Assembly: GCF_020700235.1 (NCBI RefSeq)
Contig: NZ_CP085301.1
Coordinates: 868,001-932,000 of the forward strand
Direction of reading: 5' to 3'
DNA from: Haladaptatus pallidirubidus
GTDB lineage: Archaea; Halobacteriota; Halobacteria; Halobacteriales; Haladaptataceae
DNA: 64,000 nt
Positions 47,217 to 58,137 of the stretch are shown here, piece by piece. Made by a program: the position numbers and the translations under genes. The notes under the pieces are model-generated. The model was not told where the DNA came from and did no database searches. It worked only from the letters and a program-made list of their open reading frames with translations. Positions within the stretch are counted from its first letter, which is position 1, and each line of letters starts with the position of its first letter.

Positions 47217-48080
47217 ATGGGCGAAGAATCGGAGGCGACGGCAGGAAGTAATCTATCGAAGACTCCGACCCCTGAGGAGGGTCGAGAGCCGCCGGAGGAG
47301 AAAGAGCATCTGTACGCGCCGGAAGATCCGGAGCCAGCGGTTGAGCGACCGAGCCAGCCGACGAGCGACGAGGAGATGCCGTTGGCAGACCACATCGAGG
47401 AGATGATAAAACGGCTCGCGGTCGTCCTCATCATGGCTGGCGTCGTGAGCGTCGTCACCCTTCCGTTCGCGGAGAACGTCATCAACTTCCTGTGGAACTC
47501 GGTGCTTCCAATCAGCGAGACCACCCGTCCTCGCCTCTACCATCCGCTCGCGCTCGTCATGACGGAACTCAAGGTGGCCAGCCTCGCCGGAGTTATCATC
47601 GCCCTCCCCGTTATGGTGTACCAGACGTACCTGTTCATGCGGCCCGGTCTGTATCCGAACGAGCGCCGATACTACCTCGCCGCGGTTCCGACCAGTCTCG
47701 TCCTCGCCTTCGTCGGCGTCAGCTTCGCCTACTTCCTCATCCTGCCCGCCATCTTCACCTACTTCCTCTCATACACCCAGAACGCCGAGGTCGTCATCGT
47801 CGCGTTCGGACTGACGAAAACGTTCGACCTCATCCTGATGATGATGGGCGTGCTGGCGGTCGTCTTCCAGATACCACTGCTCATCATGCTCGCAATCATG
47901 ATGGGGCTGACGACCCGGCAGTGGCTGGCGGACAAGCGGCTGTATTTCTGGAGCGGTTTCCTCGGCTTTTCGTTCCTATTCAGTCCCGACCCGACCGGAA
48001 TGGCCCCATTCCTCGTCGCGCTCACGATGGTCGGACTGTTCGAAGGAACGCTACTGCTCCTGAAGTGGACGGGCAGGTAA
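47217..48080 (+). CDS. tatCo: Twin-arginine translocase subunit TatC, single form
   Basis: A 287-residue TatC. The first 60 residues are Glu/Pro-rich and cytoplasmic. The six-helix TatC core shows MPLADHIEEMIKRLAVVLIM, MTELKVASLAGVIIALPVMV, YLAAVPTSLVLAFVGVSFAY and FSFLFSPDPTGMAPFLVALT. It starts 94 bp from tatCt on the other strand. The pair, with the Tat substrates in this window, shows an active Tat system. Confidence 0.95.
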   Translation: MGEESEATAGSNLSKTPTPEEGREPPEEKEHLYAPEDPEPAVERPSQPTSDEEMPLADHIEEMIKRLAVVLIMAGVVSVVTLPFAENVINFLWNSVLPISETTRPRLYHPLALVMTELKVASLAGVIIALPVMVYQTYLFMRPGLYPNERRYYLAAVPTSLVLAFVGVSFAYFLILPAIFTYFLSYTQNAEVVIVAFGLTKTFDLILMMMGVLAVVFQIPLLIMLAIMMGLTTRQWLADKRLYFWSGFLGFSFLFSPDPTGMAPFLVALTMVGLFEGTLLLLKWTGR

Positions 48081-48290
48081 CAGTTCGTTCCCGTTCTATT
48101 TTCGCGATGAAATTTCTCCGCCGTACAATGGCGCCTTTCGGAGCTCGTAACCGGCTTATAACTAAGGGAGGTGGTTGCGTAGTCAATGATAGCGTTCGTG
48201 CCTGTGCCCTTAGCTCGCGTGCCAGCAGCTACAGACCGCAGTTCGCGTGCCAGCAAACTGCCACCCTTTGGGTGCGAACGCCGTCGATTT

Positions 48291-49184
48291 CTATGAGTCG
48301 CCAGTTGGATAGTCAGCGCTGAACACGTCTTCGACTAGCGGTTCGTCCGTTTGCTGTGACTCGTTTTCCTCTGACTCACTTTCGGGACTCACGCTGCCGG
48401 TTCGGTAGCCGCCCAAATCGAGCGTGACGTGGTCGAAGCCGAGTTCCGTGAGATGCTCGCGGGCGGCGCTGGCGAACTCCTCGTCCAATGCGCGGGGAAG
48501 TTCGTCCTCGCCGACTTCGATGCGCGCGAGTCCGTCGTGGTCGCGGATGCGAAACTGGGAGAAGCCCCACTGCCGGAGGAGGGTTTCCGCGCGCTCGATG
48601 CGCGAAAGCCGCTCCTCGGTGACCTCCAATCCGGTCGGGATGCGAGAGGAGAGACACGCCATTGCAGGTTTGTCGGCGACCGAAAGCTCGTACCTGTCCG
48701 CGATTTCGCGAACCTCGGCCTTCGAGATGTCGTGCTGGAGGAGCGGAGAATAGGCGTCGAGTTCTTCCACCGCGCGCAGGCCGGGGCGGTGTCCGGCGTT
48801 CACATCGTCGGCGTTCGTTCCGTCGCAGACGATGTCGATACCGAGTTCGCTCGCCCGCTCGAACATCGTTCCGAGTCGCATGGTTCGGCAGTGATAACAG
48901 CGGTCGTCATCGTTTGCGACGAACGCGGGGTCGTCCAGTTCGCTGAACTCGGCGATTTCGTGCCGGATGCCGATTTCCTCGGCGACTCGGGTCGCGTCTC
49001 CGAGTTCAGCGTCTGGAAGCGTCTCGCTCTTTGCGGTGCACGCGACGGCGTCGTCGCCGAGCGCGTCGTGCGCGATGGCGGCGACGACGCTCGAATCGAC
49101 GCCGCCGCTGAACGCGACGAGAACGCCGTCACGGTCGGCGAGGTCTGCTTTCACGGCGGCCAGTTTCTCCTCGACGGTCGGCAT
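48291..49184 (-). CDS. larE: ATP-dependent sacrificial sulfur transferase, LarE family
   Basis: A 297-residue PP-loop enzyme. The ATP-binding loop is VAFSGGVDSSVVAAIAHDAL. C177 in KPAMACLSSR is the cysteine that donates sulfur in single-Cys LarE. C96 and C99 (CYHC) with C177 make a three-cysteine set, suggesting a cluster-bearing LarE that is not sacrificial. LarE makes the nickel-pincer cofactor of lactate racemase; no larB, larC or larA is adjacent, so other sulfuration roles are open. A start at 49211 would add nine residues. Confidence 0.88.
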   Translation of the reverse strand: MPTVEEKLAAVKADLADRDGVLVAFSGGVDSSVVAAIAHDALGDDAVACTAKSETLPDAELGDATRVAEEIGIRHEIAEFSELDDPAFVANDDDRCYHCRTMRLGTMFERASELGIDIVCDGTNADDVNAGHRPGLRAVEELDAYSPLLQHDISKAEVREIADRYELSVADKPAMACLSSRIPTGLEVTEERLSRIERAETLLRQWGFSQFRIRDHDGLARIEVGEDELPRALDEEFASAAREHLTELGFDHVTLDLGGYRTGSVSPESESEENESQQTDEPLVEDVFSADYPTGDS

Positions 49185-49307
49185 ACTACCTTCTCTCGCC
49201 CGCGTCTCCAAAACTCTCGTGATGTAAATCGGGGTTCGAGCGGATGCAGGTGATTCCCGCTCCGCGTCGGGAACGTTTTTTATGGGTGACGAAATATCAC
49301 GGAGCGA

Positions 49308-51287
49308 ATGGATTTCGAGGCGATACCGGGTGTCGGTGCGAAGACGGCCGACGCGCTCGCGGAACTCGATGATTCCGTAGACGCGCTTGAAACCGGCGAT
49401 GTGGCCACTCTCGCACGAGCGCCCAGCATCTCAGAGGGGCGCGCTGCGGCCATCGCGCGCGCCGCCATCAGGATTCGACACGACGACCCGGGCGGCTTTC
49501 TCGCGACCGATAGGTCGCGCGAACTGTATCGTGACGTTCTCTCACTTCTGCAAGCGCGCGCCGTCACGACCTACGCCGAGAAGCGTCTCGAAACGCTGTA
49601 TCCGAGCGCGACGGCCTCCCGCATCGAGGAAGTGCGCGAATTCACCGCGCGGGCGATGGAGCGCGAACCGACGGCCGAGGTGCGTGATGCGCTCGCAGGC
49701 GTCGAACCGCTCTCAACTCCGCGCGACGTGGCCGTCCGCGACCGTTGTTTGGCGACGACGGACGCCGAGCGATACGCGGAAGCCCGCGGAAAGATTCCCG
49801 AACTTCCCGTCGAAGTCGTCGAAGACGCCCGCGAGTTGGCCGAACTGGCGCGCGGCTACTCCACCGTCGTCGCGCTCGACGAATCGTTTACCGGCGTCAC
49901 CGTCGAAGGAGATGTTCGCGTCGAACCCGACGCACTCGAAACCCCGGCGGAACTCGTCCCCGAGCGACCGCTGGCTTTCTTCGCGGAAAACCGGAAAACG
50001 CTGCTCGCCGCCGTGGAAGTGCATCAGGTTACAGAAATGCAGGCACCGCTCGACACAGAAACGCTGGAATCTGCGCTCGCACGCGTCACGGCGGACGGAA
50101 GCGTGACGGGCGACGACGAGCTGGCCCGCCTGACCGACGCGATAGCCGATTTGGACGCCGCCATCTCGATGGCCGAAAACGTCGCCAACGACCGACTACG
50201 GGACGCGATTCGGGAGCGCGACGTGACCATCGAAGGTTCGGATTTGTTGTCGTTGGTCGAACGAGGGGCTGGCGTCGATTCCCTCCTTTCGCGCGAGTTG
50301 GCGGACGAGTACGACGCCGCAATCGAGGCCGCTCGGGAGCACCTTGTGGAAACACTTGCGTTGGACTCTGGCGAAACCGAAATTGCCCGGCAGGCGTTCC
50401 CCGACGAACCCTCGTTTCCGGTCGAACACGACGAGAGCGTAATCGCGCGACTGAGGGAGCAGTTAGAAGCGGAAAAATCCCGGCGCGAAGAGCGACACAA
50501 ACGCGATTTGGCGCGGACGCTCGCCGACGAGCGCGAGTCGGCGGAGGAACTCGTCCGCGCCGCGCTCGAACTGGACGTGGAACTCGCCGTGTCCCGATTT
50601 TCGCGGGATTTCGACTGCGTGCTACCGGAATTCGATTCTGACCTGAACGGGTTCGAAATCGTCGGGGGGCGATCTCCCATGCTTGACGTGGAGTTCTCGG
50701 CGGTCGAACCGGTCGATTACGGCGTTTCGGGCGTCGCGCTCCTCTCGGGCGTCAACAGCGGCGGAAAAACATCGACGCTCGATTTAGTGGCTCTCATCGT
50801 CATCCTCGCGCACATGGGGCTTCCGGTGCCCGCCGAGTCGGTTCGATTGAGGAGATTCGCGGAACTCCACTACCACGGCAAGACGCAGGGCACCCTCGAC
50901 GCCGGGGCGTTCGAGAGCACGCTTCGGGAGTTCGCCTCCCTCGCGGACGGGGAAGCGGGCCGGCTCGTGCTGGTGGACGAACTCGAAAGTATCACGGAAC
51001 CCGGAGCCAGCGCGAAAATCATCGCCGGAATTTTAGAGGAACTCGGCGAGCGCGACGTAACCGGCGTGTTCGTCTCCCATCTCGCTGACGAGATCCGGGA
51101 CGTGGCCGACGAGGCGGTTGCAGTGGACGGTATCGAGGCGAAGGGATTGGTTGACGGTGAGCTGGTCGTCGAGCGTTCTCCGGTGAAAGACCACCTCGCG
51201 CGTTCCACGCCGGAGTTAATCGTTGAAAAGCTGGCGGACGCTGGCGAGAGCGGATTTTACGAACGATTGCTTGAGAAATTCGACTAG
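49308..51287 (+). CDS. MutS2/MutS5-like DNA mismatch-repair family ATPase
   Basis: A 659-residue protein. The N-terminus carries a helix-hairpin-helix (DFEAIPGVGAKTADALAELD). A long helical core leads to a MutS ATPase: ALLSGVNSGGKTSTLDLVAL (Walker A) and RLVLVDELESITEPGASAKI (Walker B), then VTGVFVSHLADEIRD. The Smr nuclease domain of bacterial MutS2 is missing at the C-terminus. Such MutS5-like proteins act on recombination intermediates or stalled ribosomes in bacteria; the role in haloarchaea is unclear. Confidence 0.88.
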   Translation: MDFEAIPGVGAKTADALAELDDSVDALETGDVATLARAPSISEGRAAAIARAAIRIRHDDPGGFLATDRSRELYRDVLSLLQARAVTTYAEKRLETLYPSATASRIEEVREFTARAMEREPTAEVRDALAGVEPLSTPRDVAVRDRCLATTDAERYAEARGKIPELPVEVVEDARELAELARGYSTVVALDESFTGVTVEGDVRVEPDALETPAELVPERPLAFFAENRKTLLAAVEVHQVTEMQAPLDTETLESALARVTADGSVTGDDELARLTDAIADLDAAISMAENVANDRLRDAIRERDVTIEGSDLLSLVERGAGVDSLLSRELADEYDAAIEAAREHLVETLALDSGETEIARQAFPDEPSFPVEHDESVIARLREQLEAEKSRREERHKRDLARTLADERESAEELVRAALELDVELAVSRFSRDFDCVLPEFDSDLNGFEIVGGRSPMLDVEFSAVEPVDYGVSGVALLSGVNSGGKTSTLDLVALIVILAHMGLPVPAESVRLRRFAELHYHGKTQGTLDAGAFESTLREFASLADGEAGRLVLVDELESITEPGASAKIIAGILEELGERDVTGVFVSHLADEIRDVADEAVAVDGIEAKGLVDGELVVERSPVKDHLARSTPELIVEKLADAGESGFYERLLEKFD

Positions 51288-52064
51288 GACTGGAACGTAT
51301 TTTGGACTTGGTCGAGAGAGTTTATTCTGCCTACCAAGGATTTTTCGTCGCTGTCTACTCCAGTATTGCTAGCTCTTTCGTGGTGTAGCTATTCCCGACA
51401 TCTATCAAACCCACAACTGCGACACAGGAGATGGTTACTTTGTTTTCTCTGCGCTAGCTATCGCCGACTCCCATCATACCGCCACCCCCCACATTCCTCC
51501 CTAACCGACCCCCTGTACTCGCTAACGATTGTTTCAGTCGTCCCTCGCACGCTGTCGGCACAAGCCCTCGGACGACCGCTGTCCTCGGGCTTGTCCCAGC
51601 GCGCCACAGGGAACGTCCAACCTTCTCAAATAGTCACGAACTTCCTCGGTACGCGATGACGAACCTCTGGCGAGGTTCGTCCGCACGAGGGACGAACGAG
51701 CGACGTTCTCGTGAGCGAACGTGAACGAGATCCTCGAAAACCTTCGATTTTCAGGATGTAACGAACACGGTGGTTCGTAACCAATCCGGACGAGGTTCGC
51801 TCGTCCAGAGCGAGAGAGGAGGTTGGGAAAGACGAGGTGCGGTAGTTAGGAGTCGGCAGTAGCTAACGATAAAAAAGAATAAAAATCAGACAATAAACAA
51901 TTCGTAGACTCGTGATTGGCTACCGACAGTGAAAAATCGATTGCCAATTCCCAAACGACTCCGAACCACGCCCAACCCTGCACAGCCAGAAATATTACCT
52001 ACACACCACCCGTCACCGTTTGCACCCCGGAGAGGGGAGACAACACCGAACGGAGGACACACAA
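51288..52064. other. Gene-free stretch of about 780 bp with inverted-repeat structure
   Basis: No convincing gene. Its outer parts are mutually inverted: the motif GCCGACTCC near 51471 is matched by the reverse complement of GGAGTCGGC near 51850, and C-rich flanks face each other. An internal imperfect hairpin (ACAAGCCC...GGGCTTGT) is at 51560-51594. The last 180 bp are A/T-rich (AATAAAAATCAGACAATAAAC) and probably hold the promoter of the DUF1059 gene. Confidence 0.45.
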
Positions 52065-52223
52065 ATGGCACACCAGTTCGAATGCACGCAACAGGATTGT
52101 GACTTCATGGTTCGGGCGAACGACGAAAATGAAGTCATCGAAATGGTTCAAGAACACGCCCAGAATCGACACGGTATGTCGATGGACAGAAACGACATTG
52201 AAGGCGCAATTCAACAGAGCTAG
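52065..52223 (+). CDS. DUF1059-family small protein
   Basis: A 52-residue protein. It contains MAHQFECTQQDCDFMVRAND then ENEVIEMVQEHAQNRHGMSM, with two Cys and two His in the DUF1059 pattern. GGAGG lies nine bases before the ATG. Widely conserved in haloarchaea; function unknown, probably metal binding. Confidence 0.8.
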   Translation: MAHQFECTQQDCDFMVRANDENEVIEMVQEHAQNRHGMSMDRNDIEGAIQQS

Positions 52224-52297
52224 GCCCGAAGCGTCCATTTCATCGACTTTTTGTCGCTGGCGAAGGATTAAGTACCTCCGGAAGCGTGGTGAAAGTG

Positions 52298-53428
52298 ATG
52301 GCAGACGACCCCGACGAGGGGATGTTGTCGTGGGACGAGTCGGTGTTCCGCGAGGAACACGTCTTCGAAATCGACTACGTGCCGGAGACGTTCGAACACC
52401 GCGCGTCCCAGATGCAGAGCCTTCAGTACGCGCTCAGACCAGCAGTTCGCGGGTCGCGCCCCCTCAACGTCATGGCGCGCGGGCCGCCCGGGACTGGCAA
52501 GACGACCGCGGTTCAGAAACTGTTCGACGAACTGTCGGCCCAAACCGACGTACGAACCGTGCGCGTCAACTGCCAAGTCGATTCGACGCGGTACGCGATC
52601 TTCTCCCGCATCTTCGAGGGGATTTTCGAGTACGAACCGCCGTCGAGCGGCATCTCGTTCAAAAAGCTGTTCCGCCAGATTACCGAAAAGCTGGTCGAAG
52701 AGGACGAGGTTCTCGTGGTCGCGCTGGACGACGTGAACTACCTGTTCTACGAAGGCGAAGCTTCGGACACCCTCTACTCGCTCCTGCGCGCCCACGAAGC
52801 CCACAGCGGGGCGAAAATCGGCGTCATCGTCGTCTCCTCGGACCTCAACTTGGACGTTATCGAGGAGTTGGACACGCGGGTACAGAGCGTCTTCCGACCG
52901 GAGGACGTTTACTTCCCCGTCTACGACCGCGAGGAGATAATCGGCATCCTCGGCGAGCGCGTCAAACGCGGCTTCCACGAGGGCGTCATCGGTTCCGAAG
53001 TGCTGGAGCGCGTCGCCGAACTCACCGCCGAAAGCGGCGACCTCCGGGTCGGCATCGACCTGCTCCGCCGCGCCGGACTGAACGCCGAGATGCGCGCCAG
53101 CCGAACTGTCAGCTTACAGGACGTAGAGGACGCCTACGAGAAATCCAAGTTCGTCCACCTCAGTCACAGCCTGCACGCGCTCAGCAGTAACGAGGTCGCG
53201 CTCGTCCGCGTCATCGCGGAACATGACGGCGAACGGGCGGGGGACGTGTACGAGGCGTTTCACGACGAAACCGATTTGGGCTACACGCGCTACTCGGAAA
53301 TCATCAACAAACTCGACCAACTCGGCATCATCGACGCCACCTACACCAACGTCGAAGGCAGGGGGCGGTCGCGGTCGCTGTCGTTGCGGTACGACCCGGA
53401 TGCGGTGTTGGCAAGGTTGGACGACTGA
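52298..53428 (+). CDS. orc: Orc1/Cdc6-family replication initiator
   Basis: A 376-residue AAA+ protein of the haloarchaeal Orc family. It has MLSWDESVFREEHVFEIDYV, Walker A ARGPPGTGKTTAVQKL, Walker B LVVALDDVNYLFYE and a C-terminal winged helix (HSLHALSSNEVALVRVIAEH, YSEIINKLDQLGIIDATYT). The ATG at 52298 is preferred to the GTG at 52286. No ORB-like repeats were seen in the flanking 700 bp, so an origin here is unproven. Confidence 0.93.
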   Translation: MADDPDEGMLSWDESVFREEHVFEIDYVPETFEHRASQMQSLQYALRPAVRGSRPLNVMARGPPGTGKTTAVQKLFDELSAQTDVRTVRVNCQVDSTRYAIFSRIFEGIFEYEPPSSGISFKKLFRQITEKLVEEDEVLVVALDDVNYLFYEGEASDTLYSLLRAHEAHSGAKIGVIVVSSDLNLDVIEELDTRVQSVFRPEDVYFPVYDREEIIGILGERVKRGFHEGVIGSEVLERVAELTAESGDLRVGIDLLRRAGLNAEMRASRTVSLQDVEDAYEKSKFVHLSHSLHALSSNEVALVRVIAEHDGERAGDVYEAFHDETDLGYTRYSEIINKLDQLGIIDATYTNVEGRGRSRSLSLRYDPDAVLARLDD

Positions 53429-53555
53429 AGGTTTTAGTCGGAGTTGTCGTGCCTTTTTCCTACCTTGAATTTGCCACAGAGCGACGGCAAAACTCGCCCG
53501 CAGAACATCCGGGAGAGCAGATTTCGACGGATAAATGAACGGGTAAGCCGCCGGA

Positions 53556-53957
53556 TCAGTCGGCTTCTGCGGCCGCCCTTTGTTCTTTGATGTGTTCGAC
53601 AATCTCGTCAGTTTCATCGACGAAATCGTCCAAATCGACTTCCGCCCCGTGGAGAATCGTCGAGAAGTACTGCGTCGTACTGGCGAGGTTGACGGCTTCT
53701 TCCAATTCGGCCTCCGTTACGTCCTCCATCCGTGCCTCCTCCTTGTGAAAGTGGCTGCAGTACGGACATTTGATGGCGGCCGATACGCCGACCCCGATGA
53801 GCGCTTTCTCCCGTGCGGACAGTTCGGTTTCTCCGAGTTCGAAGTCCCGGACGAGTCCCCAACTGTGGTCGTTCGCCGGTTCCGAGAGATTGTCTATCCA
53901 CGTTGGAACCAGTCCGAGATGTTCTTCTACCTCTTTTCGTGTTTCAGTCGATACCAT
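53556..53957 (-). CDS. Carboxymuconolactone decarboxylase/AhpD-like protein
   Basis: A 133-residue protein with the AhpD-like redox motif CPYCSHFHKEEA (C-x2-C-x3-H). ELSAREKALIGVGVSAAIK precedes it. These proteins act as alkyl-hydroperoxide reductase partners or decarboxylases. A thiol-redox role is more likely from the CxxC motif. The ATG at 53955-53957 is chosen at MVSTETRKEVEEHLGLVP. Confidence 0.85.
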   Translation of the reverse strand: MVSTETRKEVEEHLGLVPTWIDNLSEPANDHSWGLVRDFELGETELSAREKALIGVGVSAAIKCPYCSHFHKEEARMEDVTEAELEEAVNLASTTQYFSTILHGAEVDLDDFVDETDEIVEHIKEQRAAAEAD

Positions 53958-54237
53958 GTTCCTCCCCCCGTTAGATTTCCAACCCACGCTGGAAATCCGA
54001 TTATAAATACAATCAGCAGAGCAAAGAAAATCATCTAATGGAGTCTGATAGGACGAATTATGCATTATCAATCGGATTTCTGGATTTCATTGTGCTGTTC
54101 TCGGGAACATGAAACGGAATGAGTCGAATCGGTTTTAGAACTATACGTTGGTCGAGTTACCGACAGATGCTATTTTTCATTCCTCGGAATCCGACAAACG
54201 ACCGTCTCAAGTACCTCGAATCCCTACGGAAAACACC

Positions 54238-56304
<2,067 letters not shown>

Positions 56305-56314
56305 CCGAGAATCG

Positions 56315-57436
56315 TTAGTTCGACTCGGGTTCCGTTTTCGGAGTGTGGGTGATGTCGTCTACGTCGTTATCGAGTTCTGCCAGCATCTCGTCGATGTCGT
56401 CCAGACCCAACATCTTCTCCGTCTCGGGGTCGAACTCGTTGCTCTCCAGCATCGCGCCGTTGTCCCGAACGTCGCTTCCCGAGAGATGTTTGCCGTAGCG
56501 ACCCACCAATGACGAGAGTTCCTGCGGCAGAACGAAGGTGGACGATTTGCTCTCGCCGATTCGTTTGAGCGAATCCATGCCGCGGTCGATGATTGCCCGT
56601 TCACCCATCGACTCGGCGGATTTCGCACGGAGGACGATGGAAACCGCATCACCTTGCGCTTCGAGAATCTGACTTTGTTTTTCCCCTTGTGCCCGGATGA
56701 TGTTCGACGCTTTTTGGCCTTCCGCCGACTCGATGGCGCTCCGGCGTTCGCCCTGCGCTTCGAGAATCATCGCTCTTCTGCGGCGCTCCGCGCTGGTTTG
56801 TTGCTCCATCGCGCCGACGACGGAACGACTCGGCATGACTTCGCGGACTTCGACGCTCTCGACGCGAATCCCCCACTCGTCCGTCGGCGGGTCGATTTCC
56901 TCGCGAATTCGCGTGTTGATAACGTCCCGGCGGCTGAGCGTTTCGTCCAATTTCATATCGCCCAGCACGGCACGGAGGGTCGTCTGACCGAGGTTGGAAA
57001 CGGCCTTCTCGTAGTTATCGACCCCGAGGAATGCGCGCTCCGGGTCCATCACCCTAACGAAGAGAACTGCATCCGCGACGACCGGCGAGTTGTCCTCCGT
57101 GATGGCTTCCTGCTTCGGCACGTCGAACACCCGCGTTCGCATGTCGAATCGGTGCGTCGCGCTGACGAACGGCGGGATGAAGTGGATGCCGGGGTCGAGG
57201 AGTTTCCGGTACTCACCGAAGACGGTCAGCGCGCGCTTTTCGTAGGGGCCGACGATTTCCACGGCGCTGTTCACCGTGATTACGGCGAGTCCGAGGAGGA
57301 GAATCCCCGCAATCGCTATCGCGTCGAGATAGGGCAACGCGAGAAAGAAGAAGGCGACGAACGCGATTGCGAGGAGGATCGACCCTGCGCTCACCCTCGC
57401 GGTCGTCTTGCCGAGCGTGTAGAGGGGGTGGTTCAT
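56315..57436 (-). CDS. SPFH/stomatin-like membrane protein
   Basis: A 373-residue protein with two N-terminal helices (SILLAIAFVAFFFLALPYLD and AIAIAGILLLGLAVITVNSA). The SPFH domain follows with VGPYEKRALTVFGEYRKLLD, TRVFDVPKQEAITEDNSPVV and DEWGIRVESVEVREVMPSRS. A coiled-coil of QGERRSAIESAEGQKASNI type and an acidic C-terminal tail complete it. Stomatins form membrane microdomains and often pair with a NfeD protease; no NfeD gene is adjacent. Confidence 0.9.
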   Translation of the reverse strand: MNHPLYTLGKTTARVSAGSILLAIAFVAFFFLALPYLDAIAIAGILLLGLAVITVNSAVEIVGPYEKRALTVFGEYRKLLDPGIHFIPPFVSATHRFDMRTRVFDVPKQEAITEDNSPVVADAVLFVRVMDPERAFLGVDNYEKAVSNLGQTTLRAVLGDMKLDETLSRRDVINTRIREEIDPPTDEWGIRVESVEVREVMPSRSVVGAMEQQTSAERRRRAMILEAQGERRSAIESAEGQKASNIIRAQGEKQSQILEAQGDAVSIVLRAKSAESMGERAIIDRGMDSLKRIGESKSSTFVLPQELSSLVGRYGKHLSGSDVRDNGAMLESNEFDPETEKMLGLDDIDEMLAELDNDVDDITHTPKTEPESN

Positions 57437-58137
57437 GTATGTGAGTTAAGGCACCAATCGCTTAACAGTTACGTGCTAACGAATAGCAGAGAGTTTGGTT
57501 GGATTGGCCGACTCGATTTACAACGAGACAGAACCCGAATCAGCGATTCTGAATTTACTCTCGTGTTTTCCGCAGTTCCCGACCCTAATGAAACCGCAAC
57601 CGCACCGTCGACGCAAACCTCACCCACCCCATCCGACTCCTTCACTACGTTCAGTCGCCCCTCGCGCGACTTTCTCGTGCCTTCTCGGACTTGTCGTCCG
57701 AGAAGGCACGAGAGCGCGCGCCACGTGGAAAATTCGAATTCTCGAATCGATGCAAACGCTGTGACGCGTGCGTCGGCAGGCCTGCGAGCACTCCTCCCGA
57801 AGGCTAACCGATTATCGCGCGAGGTCATCGTGAGCGAGCGAACGGCTCGTCAGAGCTCGTCTCTGACGGTGGATGAGTGACCGAGCGCCAGCGAGAGAAC
57901 GAATCGGGTGGAGAGGTGGGTGGACGGGTGCGGGGGAAGAGGCGGTCATTTGCTGCCGTGACTTGCTGACGACGAATCTGCACGGAGATGGGTTACACAC
58001 TGCAAGTTCCGTTGCCGTGGCAGTCGTGTGTTGTCAGAAACAGCTAGCCTCACTGCTAACTGTGCCTCCGGGGAAAGTAACGCTCTCGCCACGACACCAC
58101 TGCTCAACACACCCGCCATCAAATCGTTAGTCAAAAG
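57437..58137. other. Gene-free stretch of about 700 bp with a strong hairpin
   Basis: No convincing gene between stomatin (leftward) and uvrC (whose stop is at 58138). It holds a 17-bp-stem hairpin (57674-57712). Its arrangement (C-rich flank, CAGTCG-CCCTCGC block, hairpin, CGCGCGCCAC, then G-rich flank) parallels that in 51.5-51.9 kb, suggesting a related element. Confidence 0.45.
57674..57712. repeat. Perfect 17-bp-stem hairpin
   Basis: CTCGTGCCTTCTCGGAC and its exact reverse complement surround a five-base loop. It is in the middle of the gene-free stretch and not near a stop codon. Confidence 0.55.
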
